DNA of 64,000 bases, taken from the NCBI RefSeq assembly GCF_014201195.1, contig NZ_JACHDS010000001.1, positions 5,332,001 through 5,396,000 on the forward strand, read 5' to 3'. This document shows positions 57,542 through 64,000 of this stretch, piece after piece (within the stretch, counting starts at the first letter, position 1; the number at the start of each line of letters is the position of its first letter). The position numbers and the translations under genes were made by a program. The stretch comes from Nocardiopsis mwathae. GTDB lineage: Bacteria > Actinomycetota > Actinomycetes > Streptosporangiales > Streptosporangiaceae. The notes under the pieces were generated by a model. The model was not told the DNA's origin. It ran no database searches and saw only the letters and a program-made list of their open reading frames with translations.

Positions 57542-58987
57542 TCAGGCCAGCCGCCGGATGTCGCCGCGGACGCGGTAGAAGCCGCCGCGGCTCGACTCGG
57601 CGATGTCGGCGACGACGTAGCGTGCGCCCGGGTGGCGGATGTCCTTGGGGAACTGGACGCGCCAGGTGGGGTCGAAGCCCGGGGAGGCGACGCGTACGCG
57701 CAGGCGACCGTCGTCGTCCACGCATTCGACGACGACCCCGTCGACGTCGGCGATGTCGGCCGCGGTGACGGTCTCCAGCTCGGCCGAGGGGGTGACGGCG
57801 TCCCACGCGGGCGCCTTGACGTCCACCGCGTCGGGGACGGAGCCCTGTTCGGCCGCGGTGACGGCCGATTCGCTGGCGTCGATGCAGGCCAGGGAGCCGT
57901 CGGTGGTGACGACGTAGAGGCGGTCGCCGTGGAACTGCATCGAGTAGGCCGCCCCGCAGCCCGTGGCGAGCTTCCACAGGCGGCGCCCGTCGCGGGCGAA
58001 GCAGTAGACCGATGAGTGGGAGTCGCCGGCGAAGACGTAGCGTCCGTCCGGCGAGGCGGCGCAGGAGAACACCGACGCGTCGCACCGGTAGACCGAACGC
58101 AGGGCGCCGTCCTTGCCGATCCGGTCGACCGTGCCGGCTCTGGTCCCCGCGAAGACCTCGTCCCCCTCCTGCCAGCCGAACAGCACCGAGCCGCTGGTCG
58201 GCGTGGTCCACCGCTCGTCACCGGTGCGGGAGTCGTACATCGCCACGCCGCGGGAGTGGCCGTGGTAGACGCCGTCCTCGTCGCAGCGCACCATCCACCC
58301 CGACCGCCCGGAGCCGCTGCGCGCCCATTGGAAGTCGTCCTCGTGGTCGATCATGGTGATGCGCCCGTCGGCGTCGGAGACACCCAGCACGCCGTCGTGG
58401 ATATCCAGCCAGAAGATGTCGACGTCCTCGGCGATCTCGTAGGCGACGTGCGGGATCTTGGCGCCGAGGTCGTAGACCTTGCCGTCGTCGCACCCGGCGT
58501 AGATCCAGAAGTCGTCGGAGACGATGCACTTCACGCCGTCGGGCAGCCCGTAGCGGGCGGTCACCGAGCCGTCGTGCGCGAGCGTGTAGACGTCCCCGGC
58601 CTGGTTGCCGACCCAGCAGCGCTCGTCGTCGACGAAGATCCCGAGCGCCGGGCTCCCGGAGCGGAACCGCCACAGCACCGGCGCGCGGCGGGCCGTGGAG
58701 CGTCGGCTCACGATCTGCCGCCGGGTGGCCGGGCGCCGCTTGCGGACGCCCCGTACGGCCGGCGCGTACCCCTTGCGCAGCTTCTCCGCGATCTTCTTCG
58801 ACGCCGCGGCCTCGGCCTTCGCCCGCGTCGCGTAACTCGCGGTCCGGCTCTGCCCGGTCTCTCCGATGCGCCCGTAGCGGATCGCGACCTCGGTGCCCTC
58901 GACCACGACCTCGTAGAACTTGTGCGCGCCGCAGCCCTCCTGTGACAGCTCCAGGTACGTGCGGGGGTCGATCGTGTGGTTGGACAT
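57542..58987 (-). CDS. WGR domain protein with beta-propeller repeats
   Basis: The 481-residue protein has an N-terminal WGR domain (about residues 8-80, CGAHKFYEVVVEGTEVAIRYGRIGETGQSRTASYATRAKAEAAASK). It is followed by a basic linker (RKRRPATRRQ) and five or more blades of a WD40/PQQ-like propeller (for example DGRYVFAGDSHSSVYCFARDGRRLWKLATG). WGR domains bind nucleic acid or accompany PARP-like proteins. The combination suggests a nucleic-acid-linked interaction scaffold; the function is unknown. The ATG at 58987 is used. Its 3' end lies immediately against the MFS fragment junction. Confidence 0.88.
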   Translation of the reverse strand: MSNHTIDPRTYLELSQEGCGAHKFYEVVVEGTEVAIRYGRIGETGQSRTASYATRAKAEAAASKKIAEKLRKGYAPAVRGVRKRRPATRRQIVSRRSTARRAPVLWRFRSGSPALGIFVDDERCWVGNQAGDVYTLAHDGSVTARYGLPDGVKCIVSDDFWIYAGCDDGKVYDLGAKIPHVAYEIAEDVDIFWLDIHDGVLGVSDADGRITMIDHEDDFQWARSGSGRSGWMVRCDEDGVYHGHSRGVAMYDSRTGDERWTTPTSGSVLFGWQEGDEVFAGTRAGTVDRIGKDGALRSVYRCDASVFSCAASPDGRYVFAGDSHSSVYCFARDGRRLWKLATGCGAAYSMQFHGDRLYVVTTDGSLACIDASESAVTAAEQGSVPDAVDVKAPAWDAVTPSAELETVTAADIADVDGVVVECVDDDGRLRVRVASPGFDPTWRVQFPKDIRHPGARYVVADIAESSRGGFYRVRGDIRRLA

Positions 58988-59164
58988 GGCTCCGACCTTC
59001 GAAATGAGCGCAGGGGACAGTGAACGGCCAACGGATCGGAAGATTTTGTCGCTGATCCGCGATCGGTTCCGAATCTAGAAGGGGGTGCCGACAGTCTCGG
59101 CGTGCAGCCGTGCGCTCGGGAGGACCGGCCCCGTCGGAGGTCCAGAGTGGATCCACTTCAACTT

Positions 59165-59200
59165 TTGACTTATTCCAGAAAACGCGGCAGACTTCATGAC
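59165..59200 (+). promoter_or_regulatory. furA promoter with Fur-type AT-rich box
   Basis: TTGACT (59165-59170) is followed by TATTCCAGAAAACG. This closely resembles the mycobacterial furA promoter/operator as I recall it (TTGACT-ATTCCAGAAAA). A -10-like CAGACT (59188-59193) would place the transcript start at the ATG 59201. No Shine-Dalgarno sequence is present, so a leaderless, autoregulated transcript is inferred. Confidence 0.6.
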
Positions 59201-61889
<2,689 letters not shown>

Positions 61890-61987
61890 TCCGCACGGGC
61901 CGGTGAGCTCGGGCGCCACTCTGAGGAGTGGGTTCGAGCCCACCACCCGGCACTTGGCCGGGCACCGGCCGTGAACCGCTGAAGCAG

Positions 61988-62018
61988 ACGCTCGGCCGGG
62001 GTGATCCCGGCCGAGCGT
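61988..62018. terminator. Bidirectional terminator between katG and fhs
   Basis: Perfect 13-base arms (61988-62000 and 62006-62018) with a 5-base loop lie between the two convergent genes. Confidence 0.8.
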
Positions 62019-62045
62019 CCTGCGTTTCGCCCGCCTCTCCGACGC

Positions 62046-63749
62046 TCAGGACAGGCCGGTGATCTCCCCGTCCTCGTCGAGGTCGATGCCGTAGGCCGCG
62101 GGCGAGCTGCCCAGCCCCGGCATGGTCTGCATCGTCCCGCAGATCAGGTAGACGTACCCGGCGCCCGCCGCCGGGCGGGCCTCCCGGACGGGCAGGGTCC
62201 AGCCGGTGGGCGCACCGCGCAGGGACGGGTCGGCGGACAGCGACAGGTGCGTCTTGGCGATGCACACCGGTAGCTGCCCCAGGCCGTTGCGCTCGCAGGC
62301 CCGGACCTGGCGCTCGGCCGCCTCGGAGAACTCGGCGCCGTCGGCACCGTAGACGCTGCGCGCCACCGCCTCCACCTTGTCCCGGATCGGGGCGTCCTCG
62401 GGGTAGAGGGGCGCGTAGGCGGAGGGCTCTTCGGCCGCTTCGGCCACGGCCCGCGCCAGGTCCTCGGCTCCCCGGCCGCCTTCGGCGACGTTCGTGCACA
62501 CCGCGCTGCGCGCCCCGGACTCGGCCGCGATCCGGCGCACCTCCTCCAGCTCCGAGGCGTGGTCGGTGGGGAAGGCGTTGATCGCGACGACCGGGGACAC
62601 CCCGTGCAGGCGGCAGTTCTCGATCTGCTTGACGAGGTTGGGCGCGCCCGCGCGGACGTCGTCCGGGGACTCCTGCAGCATCTCCTCGGGGAGCGGGCGT
62701 CCGGCGGCCACCGCGTGGCGGCCCGAGTGGGCCTTGAGCGCCCGGACGGTCGCCACCACGACGGCGGCGTCGGGGGCCTCGCCCGACACGCGGCACTTGA
62801 TGTTGAAGAAGCGCTCCGCCCCCATGTCGGCACCGAACCCGGCCTCGGTGACCAGGAAGTCGCCGCAGCGCAGCCCGATGAGGTCGGCGATCACCGAGGA
62901 GTTGCCGGTGGCGATGTTGCCGAACGGTCCGGTGTGCACCAGGACCGGGGTGTGCTCCAGCGTCTGCAGCAGGTTGGGCTTGACCGCCTCGCTCAGGACC
63001 GCCGCCATGGACCCGGCGCCGCCGATCTGCTCGGCGGTCACCGGCTTGCCCGCGCGGCTGCCGGCCACGATGATGCGCCCCAGCCGCGCGCGCATGTCGC
63101 GCGTGGAGGAGGACAGCGAGAGCAGCGCCATGACCTCGGACGCGGCCGTGATGTCGAAGCCGGTCTGGCGGGGCACGCCGTCGACCCGGCGGCCCAGGCC
63201 GGTGATGACGGAGCGCAGGGAGCGGTCGTTGACGTCGAGTACCCGCCGCCAGGAGATGTTGTGCGGGTCGATGTCCAGTGCGTTGTCCCGGTAGAGGTGG
63301 TTGTCCACGAGCGCGGCCAGCAGGTTGTGGGCAGCACCGACCGCGTGGATGTCGCCGGTCAGGTGCAGGTTGAGCCGCTCCATCGGCACGACCTGGCTGT
63401 AGCCGCCGCCGGCCGCGCCGCCCTTGATCCCGAAGACGGGGCCCATGGAGGGCTGGCGCAGCGCGATGGAGGTGCGGTGGCCGATGCGGTTGAGCCCGTC
63501 GCCGAGTCCGACCGTGATGGTGGTCTTGCCCTCGCCCAGTGGGGTCGGGGTCACCGCGGTCACGACGACGTACCGGGCGCGCGGGCGCGCGGCGAGCTCG
63601 GTGAGCGCGGACAGGCGGATCTTGGCGACGTGGTCGCCGTAGGGTTCGAGCAGCTCAGGCGGGAGACCCATGCGTTCGGCGACGCTCGTGAGCGGTTCCG
63701 GCGCCGCGTCGCGGGCGATCTCCAGGTCGGTCGGGATACGCAACGACAT
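62046..63749 (-). CDS. fhs: Formate-tetrahydrofolate ligase
   Basis: This enzyme makes 10-formyl-THF from formate, THF and ATP for one-carbon metabolism and purine synthesis. The 567-residue protein has the nucleotide loop TAVTPTPLGEGKTT, QPSMGPVFGIKGGAAGGGYSQV, and LHLTGDIHAVGAAHNLLAA. Near the C-terminus is CIAKTHLSLSADPSLRGAPTGWTLPVREARPAAGAGYVY. The ATG at 63749 (MSLRIPTDLEIARDA) has GGGGG just upstream. Two exact 11-base direct repeats lie 119-149 bases upstream. It is alone on its strand here. Confidence 0.95.
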   Translation of the reverse strand: MSLRIPTDLEIARDAAPEPLTSVAERMGLPPELLEPYGDHVAKIRLSALTELAARPRARYVVVTAVTPTPLGEGKTTITVGLGDGLNRIGHRTSIALRQPSMGPVFGIKGGAAGGGYSQVVPMERLNLHLTGDIHAVGAAHNLLAALVDNHLYRDNALDIDPHNISWRRVLDVNDRSLRSVITGLGRRVDGVPRQTGFDITAASEVMALLSLSSSTRDMRARLGRIIVAGSRAGKPVTAEQIGGAGSMAAVLSEAVKPNLLQTLEHTPVLVHTGPFGNIATGNSSVIADLIGLRCGDFLVTEAGFGADMGAERFFNIKCRVSGEAPDAAVVVATVRALKAHSGRHAVAAGRPLPEEMLQESPDDVRAGAPNLVKQIENCRLHGVSPVVAINAFPTDHASELEEVRRIAAESGARSAVCTNVAEGGRGAEDLARAVAEAAEEPSAYAPLYPEDAPIRDKVEAVARSVYGADGAEFSEAAERQVRACERNGLGQLPVCIAKTHLSLSADPSLRGAPTGWTLPVREARPAAGAGYVYLICGTMQTMPGLGSSPAAYGIDLDEDGEITGLS

Positions 63750-63867
63750 CAACCCCCAGCGGCCCCTCGCCCCAGCGGGACACTGCCCTCCCGGCCTGAC
63801 ACGCGGGACGAGGAACCCGACGTTGGACTGTAGGAGAACCTGCACCCACATTGTCGACGAGAGTTGG

Positions 63868-63897
63868 GTATGGCGCAACCAGTTTCGTATGGCGCAA
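63868..63897 (-). promoter_or_regulatory. Two exact 11-bp direct repeats upstream of fhs
   Basis: GTATGGCGCAA occurs at 63868-63878 and again at 63887-63897, 19 bases apart. It lies in the region that would hold the fhs promoter or that of a gene beyond the window. On the minus strand each copy reads TTGCGCCATAC. Tandem sites like this suggest a regulator binding side by side. The identity of the regulator is unknown. Confidence 0.45.
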
Positions 63898-64000
63898 TGA
63901 TCGGTCCACCTTGGGCACGGTGAAGGGACCTGTGGAGCGTGGACGAGGCGAACCCGCACGGCAGGGCAGAGACCGGGAGTCAGACGGTCGCGCACTCGGC

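Noticed and set aside
61898-61955. tRNA-like segment after katG with a T-arm-like GTGGGTTCGAGCCCAC
   Set aside because: The T-arm and a partial acceptor pairing are visible, but there is no room or sequence for proper D and anticodon arms. It is at best a tRNA-like remnant.

Overview
The window is very GC-rich actinomycete chromosome. Gene order, GC-dominated third codon positions, HTH/DUF397 pairs, an IdeR/DmdR-type iron box, a furA-katG pair and a B12-riboswitch-controlled class I ribonucleotide reductase all fit a Streptosporangiales/Nocardiopsaceae-like organism (Nocardiopsis or a near relative). The genus is an inference. No rRNA, convincing tRNA, CRISPR array or intact transposase was seen.

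Layout. 0.2-9.3 kb: housekeeping nucleotide, cell-wall and glycolysis genes, mostly on the minus strand (murA, purB, purD, purA, a DUF3151 gene, fba, pyrE); the purA-DUF3151-fba order is also known from mycobacteria. 9.3-17.2 kb: cutA coupled to an alpha/beta-hydrolase-like protein, a degenerate GGDEF-like protein, a giant ECF sigma factor with anti-sigma-like, membrane and extracellular parts, and a NYN-nuclease/TPR pair. 17.2-22.3 kb: a HAD phosphatase with an interrupted 3' end, then a cobalamin riboswitch driving nrdA-nrdB; NrdB carries class Ic residues. 22.4-25.7 kb: a hydrolase, a GNAT enzyme and a gene-poor accessory stretch with remnants and a 31-residue membrane peptide. 25.8-37.9 kb: two near-identical secreted S33 peptidases bracket a second B12 riboswitch with a BtuF/BtuC-like pair, putP, a DUF1089 gene, nadE and an ABC exporter behind a SoxR-type promoter. 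38-44.4 kb: P450 with nucleoside hydrolase, idi, an iron-box-controlled siderophore-interacting protein, gamma-glutamyltransferase and a LysE remnant. 44.5-50 kb: a three-gene coupled operon divergent from an XRE/DUF397 pair, an AbiEi/DUF559-like protein, an MFS transporter and a DUF2283 gene. 50-56.5 kb: SNF2 helicase plus SWIM protein, and cytochrome bd oxidase. 56.7-63.9 kb: merR beside a truncated MFS gene, a WGR-propeller protein, furA-katG, and fhs.

How it fits together. Two B12 riboswitches should lower both the B12-independent ribonucleotide reductase and B12 uptake when B12 is plentiful. Redox and metal control recur: SoxR box, iron box, Fur/KatG, cytochrome bd and a probable Mn/Fe NrdB. 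A family of long near-perfect palindromes sharing an outer CCGTTGATCTCGG-like motif but with different inner arms sits at the ends of genes and twice supplies the stop codon; this is the most unusual structural signal here. Several genes are visibly broken (HAD 3' end, MFS, LysE, a small accessory gene).
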